A stretch of 64,000 nucleotides of DNA. Origin: Quercus robur. Lineage: Eukaryota > Streptophyta > Magnoliopsida > Fagales > Fagaceae. Below, in pieces: positions 1 to 11,437 of the stretch. Both the position numbers and the translations under genes were made by a program. The stretch is taken from positions 66,990,695 to 67,054,694 of the forward strand of contig NC_065541.1 of the NCBI RefSeq assembly GCF_932294415.1, given 5' to 3'. The notes below the pieces were generated by a model. It had not been told where the DNA came from, made no database searches, and worked only from the letters and a program-made list of their open reading frames with translations. Each line of letters begins with the position of its first letter. Within the stretch, counting starts at the first letter, position 1.

Positions 1-344
1 TAAGCAAGATGTCACTCTCTTATCCTGCTGGCAAATTATACCATATCTTCCAGTGTTAATCTCCATTTCTGCTAAATTTAATTGACAACCCAAGTTACTG
101 TCTATGTTAGAGATTTTAAAAGCATTTCTGTATTTGCCAATGCCATCCCCCCCGGACTTTAAGAGGAAATATAATACTAAAATATATTTGACACTGCCAT
201 TTTTATCACCACTGTTTGAAAGTTACCATGTTACACCGCACTAGGATTCAGTTGAAATGGCACTCAAGCCTTTTTTGGTTAGTGTCCAATTGTTTTTACC
301 AAAATGGTATGTTTAATTTGAAGTTTGTCAGAAAACATATTTGA
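1..344. other. AT-rich spacer, no gene seen
   Basis: I see no reading frame, splice pattern or repeat that I can name here. It may be the flank of a gene lying outside the window. Confidence 0.5.
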
Positions 345-650
345 ACAAAGAGAGTTGCTACATACACAACATTTTTACAATATCTTTACAACAAATCATA
401 GATAGTTAGTTGTTATGTTAGTTGTTATTGGTTCAAATTTGAACCTAATATTAAAATTACTTTTTTGCCCCAACAATAATAACCTGTCACTTAAGATTTG
501 TTGTAAAAATATTGTGAAAATGTTGTAGATATATCATTTTTCTTTGAACAAAGAGAGATTTTATCGTTCATAACATTTTTACAATATTTTCACAACAAAT
601 CATAAGTGGGAAGTTGTTATTAGTTCAAATATGAACCTAAGCTGGCATCT
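345..650. mobile_element. MITE and adjacent half copy
   Basis: Two facing arms, acaacatttttacaatat near 367 and its near reverse complement near 490-525, enclose an AT-rich centre. A second left-arm copy follows at about 560-650. The same family lies at about 15731-15911 inside the TRM1 intron, including the gttattggttcaaatttgaa centre. It has no coding capacity. Terminal-repeat structure is seen; the superfamily is not assigned. Confidence 0.6.
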
Positions 651-1919
651 TGCTTCAAGACAAGCACTGTAGCTTTTGATTTGGACTGCCTATCCAGTTC
701 ACTCAAGAAAGGCAACCAAAACAACGGTTGGTAGAACACTACTCACTCCTTTTTGGGCCAAAAGGAACTGAGGGAGGTGAGTTTAACTGACAGAAATTGA
801 AAAATCCTACTCAACTAACCCCAATTTGATCAACAACTCAAGTAGATATAAATACATGAATTTGTAGATACATTTTAAATTCTAATTATATGGGATTGGA
901 ATACTTGTGGCATTTGTTCCTCCCTTGCCTCATCTTTTTTTTTTTTTTTTTAATAATAAAATAATTTCATATTACAACGAGAGAAAATATTTGAATTATG
1001 GATATTTTTATTGAGAACACTAGCGAAGTTACAAGGCTGTTAGCAAATAAGGCCTGTGAATCTTAAACCTATTTTTGGAGTACAAACCTTTTTCCCCTTG
1101 ATTTAACAAAATGTACAATTCAATTTGGAATTGAGTGCCTTAATATAATTATGTGCGAGTTTCCGTTCAAATCTACCAAACCAAGTCCAAAGGCAATTCC
1201 ACCCAATTAATACTGATTACGTGTGAGTTTCAGTTCAAGCCTACCAAACCAAGCCCAAAGGAAATTCCACCCAATTGATACTGACTTGCAAATCCTAAAC
1301 ATTTGTTTTGTATTTGGAAATGATTTTTTCTATGGTGGCTAATGCTTCCCACAGGGACAGGGTAAACTACTGCAATTGGTATGACAACAATTTGGCTGTA
1401 TGGGCCTCATTCTCACTCGTTTCACTCAAACTATGCCCACAGAGATAATAAGAGCTCTAGCTCTTTTCTACTAAATCTGAGCTCCTACAGCTAGGAATGG
1501 CCCAATTGTATGCAATTGTCTTAAAACTTAATAGTAGAAGATCCTGAAATGAAAACCTTAAACTTAATTGATTTGTGTTCATCAACGTCTCTCCTTTAAC
1601 TTTTAGACCAAGAATTCGAAATAATGTCTCTCAAATGGTTATGTTTCCTTTATATATATATATATATATATATAATCCATAGCTCTTTGAGCCCCTAATT
1701 ATTCACTTGTATGTATAGTCCTCGTGCTTGATGGTAACTTGCAAGCATTTTTTGTGCTTTTATCAACAAACTTAGACATGTTTTTTTGTTTTCTTTTTCT
1801 TTTTCAAATGACATTTTTTATATGTGGGAAATGAAAATAATTGTCATCTTCCCTAAAAAAATTGAAAAAGAACTTGTTGCGCATGAAATTTGGTCTAGAT
1901 TCCTTTTTTGTTAGTTATA
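651..1919. other. AT-rich intergenic spacer
   Basis: There is no gene-like frame. It holds a poly(T) run near 938-950, a short tandem duplication (1149-1286) and an AT microsatellite at about 1652-1672. Confidence 0.5.
1149..1286. repeat. Two-copy tandem repeat, about 69 bp
   Basis: The segment beginning tatgtgcgagtttc at 1149 recurs as tacgtgtgagtttc at 1218. The two copies share a caaaccaag core and a ccacccaatt end, with several substitutions. Confidence 0.7.
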
Positions 1920-2192
1920 GGGTCTGTTTGGATACAACTTATTTTTGCTGAAATTGAAAACTGAAAACACTGTAACAAAATAATTTTTAAATGTGTGAAT
2001 AGTACCGTGGGACCCATTTTTAATATTTTTGTCCTAAATAAAGTGACTGTGGGTCCCATGAACAATACCAGAACAGTGCGTGAACAATGTTAAACAGTAC
2101 GGGAACAATGAATTTTGTCCCCTTTGAAACGCGTGCAGCAAGAAAAAAAAAAAAAAAACGCAAATGCAAAACTCAAACGTGGATCCAAACCC
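1920..2192. mobile_element. MITE with GGGTYTGTTTGGAT-type ends
   Basis: The left end gggtctgtttggat faces a right end gtggatccaaaccc, which reads gggtttggatccac on the other strand. The interior has repeated gtgggaccc and gaacaat words and a poly(A) tract, with no frame. These are typical non-autonomous TIR element features; the target duplication is unclear. Confidence 0.6.
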
Positions 2193-2640
2193 ACACATAA
2201 TTTGATTCCTAAAGATTTTGGATTATATAAATTTTTCTATTCTATGTAATATTAAATAAATTAATTATATTTGAAACAAAATTGTTGAGGCAATAAAACA
2301 AAAAAGAGTCAAATTTTTGTATTAGACAGGACATGAGAGTGACACGTGGTCATTTTTAAATATGTATAAATGCAAGGCAAACCAGCCAAAAAAAAAAAAA
2401 AAAAGACAAAAGAAGAAATCAATATATTTTTTGTTTCAGCGATAATGTTTTTTAAAAAATGAGTTATTTTTCACAAAATTATTTTTTATAAAACTAACTC
2501 ATTTAGATAGAGTTGTTTAAAAAAAAAAAAGAAAAAAAAAACAATTTAGTAGAAAACAATGTCTAAAAATAAGTCATATTTTTTTAATTGACCGAAAATA
2601 GTTTTCCCTTAATTCATTTTTTTTGATACTACACTAAAAT
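2193..2640. other. AT-rich spacer with homopolymer tracts
   Basis: Several poly(A) runs and low-complexity AT sequence; no gene or named element is seen. Confidence 0.45.
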
Positions 2641-3855
2641 AGGGGTGTCCATTCGGGTTAGCGTGTCGGGTTCATGTCGTGTCGAGGTAGGAGTATTCGA
2701 CTAAATGGCTCAACCCTAACCCGACCTGTTAATAAGGCAGGTTGACCTGACCCAACTCATTTAACACACTTAATAAACGAGTCGTGTTGAATTGACACGA
2801 ATATAACACAACTCATTTCAACTTACATAATATTAAATATAACATCCATCTAGAAATATATTTTTTTTACATCCCAAAAATACACTTCAATTCTTCAAAA
2901 AATAAGATATAGATCCAAGGGAATTAACACACTTTCTTCAAAAAATAACATACAAATCCAAGGGAATTAACACGTGTTTATAAGATGGCCAACAAGCATA
3001 ACGTCAAGTTGTCTTATTATCATTCAAAGAAACTAAAACAAGTGGGCAATATCATGCAATCATAAAACTGTTCATACGATATCAAAAGGGAGTACTACAA
3101 CGTTACACGTAATTGTAATCTTCAAAAGCAATACCCATCTGATATGGTTTATAAACTATTTCAACAAACCCACTTGCAAGATATGCCGACAGTGTCTAAC
3201 ACACACACACACACACAAAAACAATGGCACAAGACAAAAACTACAATTGTGCCCTTAATTAACAATTAATATATCTCATATATTAATAACGGCACATGGG
3301 TTCAAAATTTATAGAACAAAAACATTATGCAGAAAAAAAATTACTGCAGAACTTTGAAACACCAAGAAAACAGTTTTCTTTAATTTTAAAATTTACTAAA
3401 CACATTAGAAAGATAGAGTAATAACCGGTTTAAGATTTTGAGTTTGAGAATTGGGCGTAAGACTATAAGATAGTAGAGTAAGTAGTACAACTGAAATAAA
3501 AAATAAAATTAGATATATGTTGGATATCTAATTATATTCCATTGTAAAGTTTCAATTTCCAATTATATCCCTTTGTAAATTTTTGTAATTACTCACTTTT
3601 CTTTTTAAATTTAAAACATATGTTGAATATAAAAAGTATTTGATAAATCTAAAATAAAATGAATATTTATTTGTTATACGAGTTAAGCAAGTTGTGTTAA
3701 GTAGATCATTTCGGGTTGACACAAATAAATTGATGTTTTAAATGTGTTTATTACAAGTTATGCGGGTAGACCCACTTATAACACGTCTCTTATCGTGTCA
3801 CTTTAGGTCAACCCATTTATAACCCAAACTTATTAAGAACCCACTCTAACTTGCA
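2641..3855. mobile_element. Degenerate relative of a TIR transposon family
   Basis: The segment starts aggggtgtccattcgggtta and contains gtgtcggg, cgacctgtt, acccaactcattta and cgagtcgtgtt motifs. Near 3690-3850 it has matching facing motifs (cgggttgaca, ggtcaacccattta). The vocabulary is that of the hAT-like elements at 24761-25362 and 32089-32690. I could not define paired ends or a target duplication, so the limits are approximate. The interior is AT-rich and non-coding, with a CA microsatellite near 3200. Confidence 0.4.
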
Positions 3856-3936
3856 AAAGCCTATATGGAGTTGGGTTAAACATGGGCTCAAATACACACA
3901 AAAAAAAAGCTATCTTTATACAAAATTAAAGGAGAT

Positions 3937-3946
3937 GACACGTGTC
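3937..3946. promoter_or_regulatory. G-box/ABRE-like palindrome upstream of SOD
   Basis: The 10-base palindrome gacacgtgtc has the CACGTG core at 3939-3944. It lies about 130 bases before the SOD TATA box and about 240 before the ATG. bZIP/bHLH factors bind such cores in plants; a role in stress control of this gene is inference. Confidence 0.45.
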
Positions 3947-4060
3947 CAAACCCGTGGGTCGCATTTCGGAATTCCGCACCCAGATTCGAATCGATTCGAT
4001 TTGATTTTTTATCACACACACACAGTGAGACAGGAGCTCACCTCCTCTCTCTCTCCTGCA

Positions 4061-4080
4061 TATAAAATATATATATAAAA
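4061..4080 (+). promoter_or_regulatory. TATA box region of the SOD gene
   Basis: Two overlapping TATA-like words (tataaaata, tatataaaa) lie 106-125 bases before the ATG. They are followed by a pyrimidine-rich leader with a CT tract at about 4151-4171. Transcription would be expected to start near 4100. Confidence 0.6.
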
Positions 4081-4185
4081 ACCTCTACATCTCTTTTCTC
4101 AATTCTCAATTCTCAATTCCCACTCACATTTTCAATCTGCTTTTGTTGTTTTCTCTCTCTCTCTCTCTCTGTGTAGACTTTTCCG

Positions 4186-4481
4186 ATGGCGTTCCGGCCT
4201 TTATTGAGCAGAACCTTAGGTTTAACCCAAACCTTAACTCACTCTCACAATCTGAGTCAGCTCCGTGGCTTGCAAACCTTCTCTCTTCCCGATCTCTCAT
4301 ACGACTACGGCGCTCTCGAGCCGGCCATTAGCGGCGAAATCATGCAGCTCCACCACCAGAAGCACCACCAGGCTTATATTACCAACTACAACAAGGCTCT
4401 CGAGCAGCTCGAGGACGCCATCGCTAAAGGCGACTCCTCCTCCGTCGTCAAGTTGCAGAGCGCCATCAAGTTCAATGGCGG

Positions 4482-4517
<36 letters not shown>

Positions 4518-6894
4518 TTTTTTTTTTTTATTATTTGTTTTGATTTCTTTACGAAATGTTAGGATACTGTGTTGGTTTGATGCTATTATATGTTTGGATG
4601 ATTTAATTGATTTTAATAATACTGTTGTGAATTTATGGAGTTTTTGTTGTGAGAATTGGATTGTGAAATGTAAATTAATTCCTTGACTATAGGGTCGGTT
4701 TGGTTAGGCGTTTTGGGAGTTTAAAAGAGCTCTTTTACCCAAAACTCTGATTTGCATCCACAACTCCTAGTTGCTTTTTTATTATGCTCATTTTAAACTC
4801 AAAACACAGTTTTCCAAACACACCCTATGTTGTTAATGGAGTATATCTTTTGAGAAAATTGTTATTAATGGATGTTGATGACTATTGATGCAATCAGTTT
4901 AATAAAGAAACGTAAGAGTGTTAGGATATTGATGCAATGAAATCATAATGTGAAATTGTTGCTGTGAGTAATTAACAGTTTGAGATCTTCCTGGGGGCTT
5001 TGCTTTTGTTTCATCCTTCTGATTCTTGTAGCTAAAGAGTAAAAGTCAAACTCTTTGTACAAGAATTTGCCAGTTTTTATTGCATTTTCATGTCTTTAGA
5101 TGATCAAAACTTAACCCAATTTAATTTTCCTCATGGGCATTGTCTATATCATCATGTTACCGTTAAAAGTTAGTCATACCTAACTTTGTTTCACCTAGAA
5201 TGATTTATTTTCCTTGCAGGTCATATCAACCACTCAATTTTCTGGAAGAATCTATCTCCTGTTTCTGTAAGTTTATGTCTTTAGCTCTCTTTTTTTTCAA
5301 GTAATTTTTTTTTTTTTTTTTTTAATGTTTAAGAAACTTCTTTTACCAAGTGCTTTTTATACATGGCAGGAAGGAGGTGGTGAGCCCCCACATGGTTCCT
5401 TAGGTTGGGCTATTGACACTCATTTTGGTTCCATGGAAGTACTTGTGCAAAAGATCAATGCGGAAGGTGCTGCTTTACAGGGCTCCGGATGGGTGGTAGG
5501 TTTTGCAGCTTGTGTAGTTTCCAACATTCATTTCATGCCCCTAATCATTGGCTGGCTCATTCAGTGAATTCTGCTTTTTTTTTGGGGGTGGGGGTGTTTG
5601 TATGGTACTTTTGACATATTTGTGTCTTGGCAGTGGCTTGGTCTGGACAAGGACTCAAAGAAACTTGTGGTTGATACAACCGCAAATCAGGTAAAATTTA
5701 TAAATATGCAATCAGAAAGTTATCTAGCAATGATCATTCGTATTTCTAATTCCTCTTCAATTGACCGTAATTTTATTCCATTTTTGTTGAATTTTGTAAC
5801 CCTTAGTAGGACTTTTGGTGTCAAACTTTGATATTGTTTGGTTTGGATTGGTTCTTAAGCTTGTTACCTTAGCATAATTTTAATGTTGGAGCCTGGATAT
5901 ATGTTGCTATCTTAACCCTCAATTTTAGGAGGTTTGCAATTACTAGGAATTCCCATGATTCAAAAATATTTCAAAAATATTGATGTTAAACATAGTGCTG
6001 AAGTTGCTTTTGAACACGGTTCATCCACTCTTTGTGTAATATCTATCTGTCAAAAAGTCTTTGATTGTCTTAACATGCAGATAAAACTATATTACTTAAA
6101 TTCTGAAGTTATTTTTTCTGCAGGACCCACTGGTAACTAAAGGAGCAAATTTAGTTCCACTGCTCGGTATAGATGTTTGGGAGCATGCCTACTACTTGCA
6201 GGTAAATTAGTATTACTTTAGATTGCTTGATGATATCTCAAATGTGGTTGCATGATGATTGAAACTCTTAATTATGATGTTTGGTTTGAAATGGCTTCTA
6301 CATGATGACCAGGATTTTGCAAGAGTACATGGTTTATAATGACAATTTGATAATCTTTTTCTTGAATTATTATATTTCGGCATTGCCACTTTGGACTCGT
6401 GAGTTTGTTAGAGACGTGGTCATAGGCTTTAGTTTAATAAAATCTACTCCCATGATTACTAAGCCCCAAGGTGTTGAATATACTCGCCTTTCTAGGGTGG
6501 GAGTGGATGAGACTAAGAGGGTATCAACATGGGGTTGCCTTTGTTGATATATCAGAAATTAATTGCATTGCTCTCATTTTACCTTGAGCTAGATTATTTT
6601 ATGGAGGTAAATGGTTGGCGACTGGGTGACAGTTTATGAAAGCTGTTGTTACTTGTAAGAAGACTGCTTTATATCTATTTTACAATTTATACTAAATTGT
6701 TGACTGGTGCCTTATGTATAATGTTTCTCTTTAAAATGCAAAATTTAACCATGATTTACTTCTCTATCATGAATGACATTTCTGTTTTACTCATGTTGCA
6801 GTACAAGAATGTCAGACCTGACTATCTAAAGAACATATGGAAAGTTATTAATTGGAAATATGCCATTGAAGTGTATGGGAAAGAATGCCCTTGA
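4186..6894 (+). CDS. MSD1: Manganese superoxide dismutase, mitochondrial type
   Basis: Converts superoxide to oxygen and hydrogen peroxide, expected in the mitochondrial matrix. Exons: 4186-4483, 5220-5266, 5370-5495, 5634-5690, 6124-6201, 6802-6894; all introns are GT-AG, phases join, 232 aa. Residues 1 to about 30 are Arg/Ser/Thr/Leu-rich without acidic residues, ending RGLQTF before the mature SLPDL start, as in mitochondrial presequences. Metal ligands by alignment to human MnSOD: His56 ([10 protein letters not shown]), His104 (HINHS), Asp193 and His197 (DVWEHAYY); active-site Tyr64 is also present. Length is normal for plants. No other ATG suits the presequence. The position matches Arabidopsis MSD2, but the protein reads like MSD1, so the symbol is tentative. 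The protein itself looks intact and functional. Confidence 0.95.
4485..4514 (+). repeat. CT microsatellite starting in a splice donor
   Basis: Intron 1 of the SOD gene begins gtctctctct, so the dinucleotide run starts within the 5' splice site. A second CT run is in the 5' leader at about 4151-4171. Confidence 0.85.
4689..4828. mobile_element. Short MITE in SOD intron 1
   Basis: The left end atagggtcggtttgg faces a right end whose complement reads atagggtgtgtttgg. The inner arms gcgttttgggagttt and aaactcaaaacac also pair imperfectly. About 140 bp, non-coding; a PIF/Harbinger- or hAT-like MITE is possible. Confidence 0.65.
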
Positions 6895-7176
6895 GTTCCA
6901 ATTCATCTTTCAAGATGGGCGTCCAGCTGGCTTTGCGGATAGTTTGGTTCGTGAAATAAAATGATATGGTCAAAACATTGAGGGACATTGTTTCTGTTGA
7001 GGTGTTTGATTAATATTGTATCTCATGTATGAAAATTCTATTTACGTAGAGCTATATGCTCATTGTAGCTTTATGCTTATTCCAAAATATGAAAATTCGC
7101 CCCTCTTGCCATTACCCTTTATTGATAATGTTGCTTTTGTTTGTAATTGTATGGCTTCTAGCAGTTCAGTTCTTAT
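6895..7176 (+). other. SOD 3' flank, probable 3' UTR
   Basis: AT-rich sequence directly after the stop codon, with aataaa-type words near 6954. It ends where a TIR element begins. Confidence 0.5.
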
Positions 7177-8351
7177 GGAGCATCCGTAGTAGATGTTGCA
7201 AAAATTGTCATTTTACCACATCAAAAACCTACTTTATTATTTTACTATATCATTTTACAACATCCCATTTATCAGATGTTTTATCATTCAATTCTATATA
7301 TTAAAATAATATTTACTACACATTAAAATAATATATTATCTCATTCCCATTATCATCAACAGCAGCCACACCATCAACGGCACAACCACCAGCCACCAAT
7401 ATTCATTGCTGCAACAACACCTCTACTGCAAACCAACCACCACAATTACTCACCAATATCAGATCAACCCAAATTGCAGCCAAAAAAAAAAAAAACCCAC
7501 AACCAGAGAGAGGCAGAGTGAAAGGTGGACAAAGAGGAGAGGGAAGAGGGTGAGATTGACAGCGGCCTCGCGGTGAGATCACCTACCAAACCCAAACCTG
7601 ACATCGGCTAAACCCATCTCCACCGAGCCTAACGTCGTAGCGACGTTCTTGAAGGCGATGGTTGGCGATGGTCGACGATGGTCTCCACGGTGGTTGGCGA
7701 TGGTCGGCGATGGTCTCCACAGAGCGTGGGTCTACGGTGGTTTATGGTTTTGGTTTGTGGTTGTGGTCTCAAGTAATGGATCTGTGGGCTGAGTTTGATT
7801 TGCAGTGGGGGTGGTTGTGGATTCCGATGGAGTGGTGGGTTCCGATGGAGTGGTGGATTCCGATGGTTGTGGGTTAAGATATGGTGGTGCCGTGGTGGGT
7901 TTGTTGGGTTTTTTTGGATTTGAGTTTTGTTGCTGAGATGGTGGTTGTGGTTGGCTGAGGTGGTGGTTATGGAGGATGACGATGATTGGCCGCCGTCGCT
8001 GCCACCTTCTTCTGCACCACCTTCTTCTTGCTCACGTCCGATTGTGAGAAGAGGAAGAACGGGTTGGGAACTTGGGAGAGAGAGAGAGAAAGAGAGAGAG
8101 AGACAGATTCTGAGAAGGGAGAGAGAAAATCAAATAAAGAAATGAGAGGAAAGAGAAAAGTCGAATAAAATAATAATTTTTGGTTTACCACATCTGTCCG
8201 TACCGTTGCAAATTTGCAACGGTACGGACACAAATGGTATAATTTTACAACATATGCAATATCTGATGGGGAGCTATTTTTTGTGTTTGGTGTAGGATAT
8301 GTGCCAAATATTTAGCATTTGGCACATATCCCACATCTACTGTGGGTGCTC
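7177..8351. mobile_element. TIR transposon, about 1.18 kb, non-autonomous
   Basis: The left end ggagcatccgtagtagatgt faces a right end whose complement reads agagcacccacagtagatgt. Candidate target duplication is ttat. The centre (about 7510-8110) is unusually GC-rich for this spacer and has open frames, but no transposase similarity that I recognise. It carries gatggt repeats, a GA tract, the perfect palindrome at 8195-8230 and a hairpin at 8295-8331 (15-base arms). The GC-rich core could be captured host sequence; that is inference. Confidence 0.6.
8195..8230. repeat. Perfect 36-bp palindrome
   Basis: Bases 8195-8212 (tgtccgtaccgttgcaaa) are exactly reverse-complemented by 8213-8230, with no spacer. 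It lies inside the TIR element at 7177-8351. Confidence 0.95.
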
Positions 8352-8471
8352 TTATAGATGTGCTACCTTCACTGTTACGCAGGCTTTGTTATGCCTGTTA
8401 CATTGTGGCCCATTGGTTGCTCTCATTATTCACGAGTTGGTTTATTTAAATGGTTACTCTGATTTCCATTT

Positions 8472-9101
8472 AGAGCAACCACATCAGTCCATCTATAGTC
8501 TTCTAAAATATAAAAAAGTACAAATTTTACACATTTTGAGAAAAAACACCCACATCAGTGGGTGTAAAAATGTGTAAATATTTCCATGAGTTATAGTAAC
8601 TGTGTAAATATGCACAGTTACTATAGATCATTTATCCATTATTTTAATATTATTTCAACTCAATCACTACAACTCAACATAGCGCCAACCACATAGACGC
8701 ACTGGAAAAACCCATATGAAAAATCTAACAGAAACCCACATGAAAAACCCATTGGATCTGGGTTGCTGCCGATCTGCTACCGTGAGGTTGCTGCCGACTG
8801 TTACTGATCTGGGTTTGAGATTTAAGTGAGGAAGAGAGTTTAGGGAGAACTAGAAAGTAGAGGCAAAGGACAATTGATAGAGAGAGCCACGGTTGGGACT
8901 TGTGGAGTGGAAAAAATATATATATTAATGAAGAGATATTTATTAATAAAATAATAATAAAAAATATTATTTAAATAAGTTAGAGTGTATAAAAGATATT
9001 CTGATGTGGGAGTTTTGTAAAAATAGTCTTGTAAAATAGAAAAAGTAGGTTGTTAGTGTAAAATAGACGGAAAAATTTGGCGGAAATAATGTGGTTGCTC
9101 T
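8472..9101. mobile_element. MITE with AGAGCAACCACAT ends
   Basis: Left end agagcaaccacatca; right end aatgtggttgctct is its near-exact complement. About 630 bp, AT-rich and non-coding, with an internal hairpin (atagtaactgtg at 8593 facing cacagttactat at 8613). The inner ends also pair (tagtcttctaaaata and tcttgtaaaatag). Clear target duplications are not seen. Confidence 0.65.
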
Positions 9102-9191
9102 GTCCAAACTTCAAAGTAGTGCTGCATGGTGCATGTGTTATGGCATCTAATATGATATCAGATTGTCTAGATTTGTATTGGAGTAGTTAAC

Positions 9192-9795
9192 CTAAGTGGA
9201 ACAAAGTGGATTGAATGGACCAAATAGGATCAAACTAGATATAATGGACCGAATAGGGCCAAAGTGGACTGTATAGGACCGAAGTTGAAAAATGGATCGA
9301 ATAGGACCGAATTGGACTAATGTGGACCGAATAGGAACAAAGTGGACCGAATAAGACCAAAGTTGACATAATGGACCGAATAGGAACAAATGGACTAAAC
9401 TAGACCGAATAAGAGCGAATGGACCGAATAGATCCAAAGTGGACCGAATAGGACCGAAGTAGACAGGATGGAATGAATATGACCAATGTGGACCAAAGTG
9501 GATCGAATAGGACCAAAGTGGACCGAATAAGACTGAATGGACCTAATAGGACCAAAGTGAACCAATAAGAAGTTGATAGAATGAACCAAATAGGACCAAT
9601 TTGGATTGAAGTGAAATGAATAGGACCACGGTGGATTGAATAGGACCAAATTAGATAGAATTGATCGAATAGGAACAATGTGGACCAGAGTGGACTAAAT
9701 AAGACCAAAGTAGACTGAATAAGACCAATGTGGAATGAATAGCATCGAAGTTGATAGGATGTACCAAATAAGATTGATTAGTACCAAAGTGAACC
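9192..9795. repeat. Minisatellite of a GGACCGAATAGGACCAAAGT unit
   Basis: About 600 bp of degenerate tandem units built from ggaccgaatagga and ccaaagt, spaced about 18-28 bases apart. The array creates spurious open frames on the minus strand (repeated GPIRS-like peptides). The repeat nature makes coding very unlikely. Confidence 0.85.
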
Positions 9796-9934
9796 GAAGT
9801 ACACAACATAAATATAAGAGAAACACATTTGTATTTGTCAAATTTGGTTTAACAATCCAATAAATAAATAATGATGTTGTGAAGCCTTCAAAGTGTGGTA
9901 GCAAATATAGATATAGAATATATATGATTTTAAG

Positions 9935-10214
9935 TTTTTTTTTTTTTTTTTTTTTTTTTTTGCTAAACAAAAAATGGGTAGGGGGCGATTAACATGGCAA
10001 TTTACCATAGTAGCATCCTACCCGCTGGATTCGAGACCCTACTAGGGTATAGGGGGACTATGGTGAGCCATAGCTTCCCAACCCCACAAGAGAAACTAAT
10101 GATCCTGAGCTGTTGAGGGAGGTAACCCAAGCACTTCCAGATTCGGAGTCAAACCTAGGACTATGCACTCAGCGCATCTTGTGCATCACCCAACACCACT
10201 AGACCACACCCCTC
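9935..10214 (-). mobile_element. tRNA-derived SINE, minus strand
   Basis: Read on the minus strand, the 5' end has a Pol III A box (gtggtctagtggt, complement of 10195-10207) and about 40 bases later a B box (ggtttgactcc, complement of 10145-10155). A body of about 180 bases follows and ends in poly(A), the poly(T) at 9935-9961 on the plus strand. This is the expected architecture of a plant SINE. The target duplication is not clear. Confidence 0.75.
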
Positions 10215-11340
10215 AATGGTACAGTTTATTTATTAATTCTTATTTAATAATATGATTCATGCATAATAAATAAATATAGGATATTCAGTATTTGGCACCT
10301 TATTGTCAATATGGGTTTCGATGTATTTGGCTTCATAAAAAGATGGTGCACATATTTGTTATTGTAGTTGAATTTATGGTTTGATAACATGGGTTCTATG
10401 CATATTTGGCATGTGAAGATTGGATGATCTTCTTGTACTTGGTCATGGTATGTTTCTTCTTCTATATGTCTTCATGATGTTTCTAGCGGGTTTCCAAAGG
10501 CTTGAAAGCTGAAGTTACTACTATAATGTTATTTCATTTTTCTATGAGGGCTCTTGCTTCCTGTATAGATGTATGAGTCAAGCTTAGCCTAGTTATTTTA
10601 ATCTTATATAATTTTTAGGAGTGTAAATTGGCTACACATCTTTTACTGTGAAGGAATTTGTGTTGCATACAAACATGCTTTGGAAGTAAGTCAAAGACTT
10701 ACATGCCACTTAAATAAAATAAAATAAAATAAATCCTAATTTGAATCTAAATACAAGCTACATATTGGATATTAAAAGGAATGATTGACATTTGATTAAT
10801 ATTTTTTTTTCTCAAATAAATAAGGAATAAAATAAAAATAAAAATGATGTGTTAGATAAATAAAGAATTAAAAAAATAAAAATTATGTGAAAATTTGTTA
10901 GACTACCAAAACTTATGTGGCATAATATAGAAGAGTTCAAAAGTAAATATATAAATATCATATATATATATATATATATATATGATTGATGTTCATTCTT
11001 AATTTTATATAGTTTTAACTAATTATAAATAGTTAAAAGTAAGAATAAAAAAAAAAAAGTCATAAGAACGTTTATAATCTATTATGTTATTGATAAATAT
11101 CATATTTTATTTAAAAATTTTATAAAATCCAAAACAATTCAATTTTAATTATAAAAAATTTCCTTAAATTAGTAGAACACATCGTTTTCTATTCCTTCTA
11201 TTAAAATGTTATGAAAAAAAAAAAAGAAAAAAAAAAAAGAAAAGAAAAAAATAACAAATAGGTGAATACATGTATATAGAGGAATTGAAGGGGAGAAAGT
11301 AGAAATAGCTGGAAATAGGAGGAGGGTTTTTACCATTTAC
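10215..11340. other. AT-rich spacer upstream of RPS26
   Basis: No gene seen. It contains AT microsatellite at about 10963-10983, poly(A) tracts (for example 11216-11250) and taaaataaaataaa repeats near 10715. Confidence 0.5.
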
Positions 11341-11370
11341 CAATAGTTGGCTGGCTAGGGCACCGTGGCA

Positions 11371-11380
11371 TATATAAAAA
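11371..11380 (+). promoter_or_regulatory. TATA box of RPS26
   Basis: tatataaaaa lies about 117 bases before the ATG, in a locally GC-richer promoter. Confidence 0.65.
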
Positions 11381-11437
11381 GCGCATTCTTTTTCATTAGC
11401 TTAGTCTTAGCGCCCACATATCTCTCTCTAGCGGCAT

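Noticed and set aside
9192-9970. Overlapping minus-strand frames of 81-102 aa
   Set aside because: They are translations of a minisatellite and a SINE tail, with the same peptide repeated in several frames.
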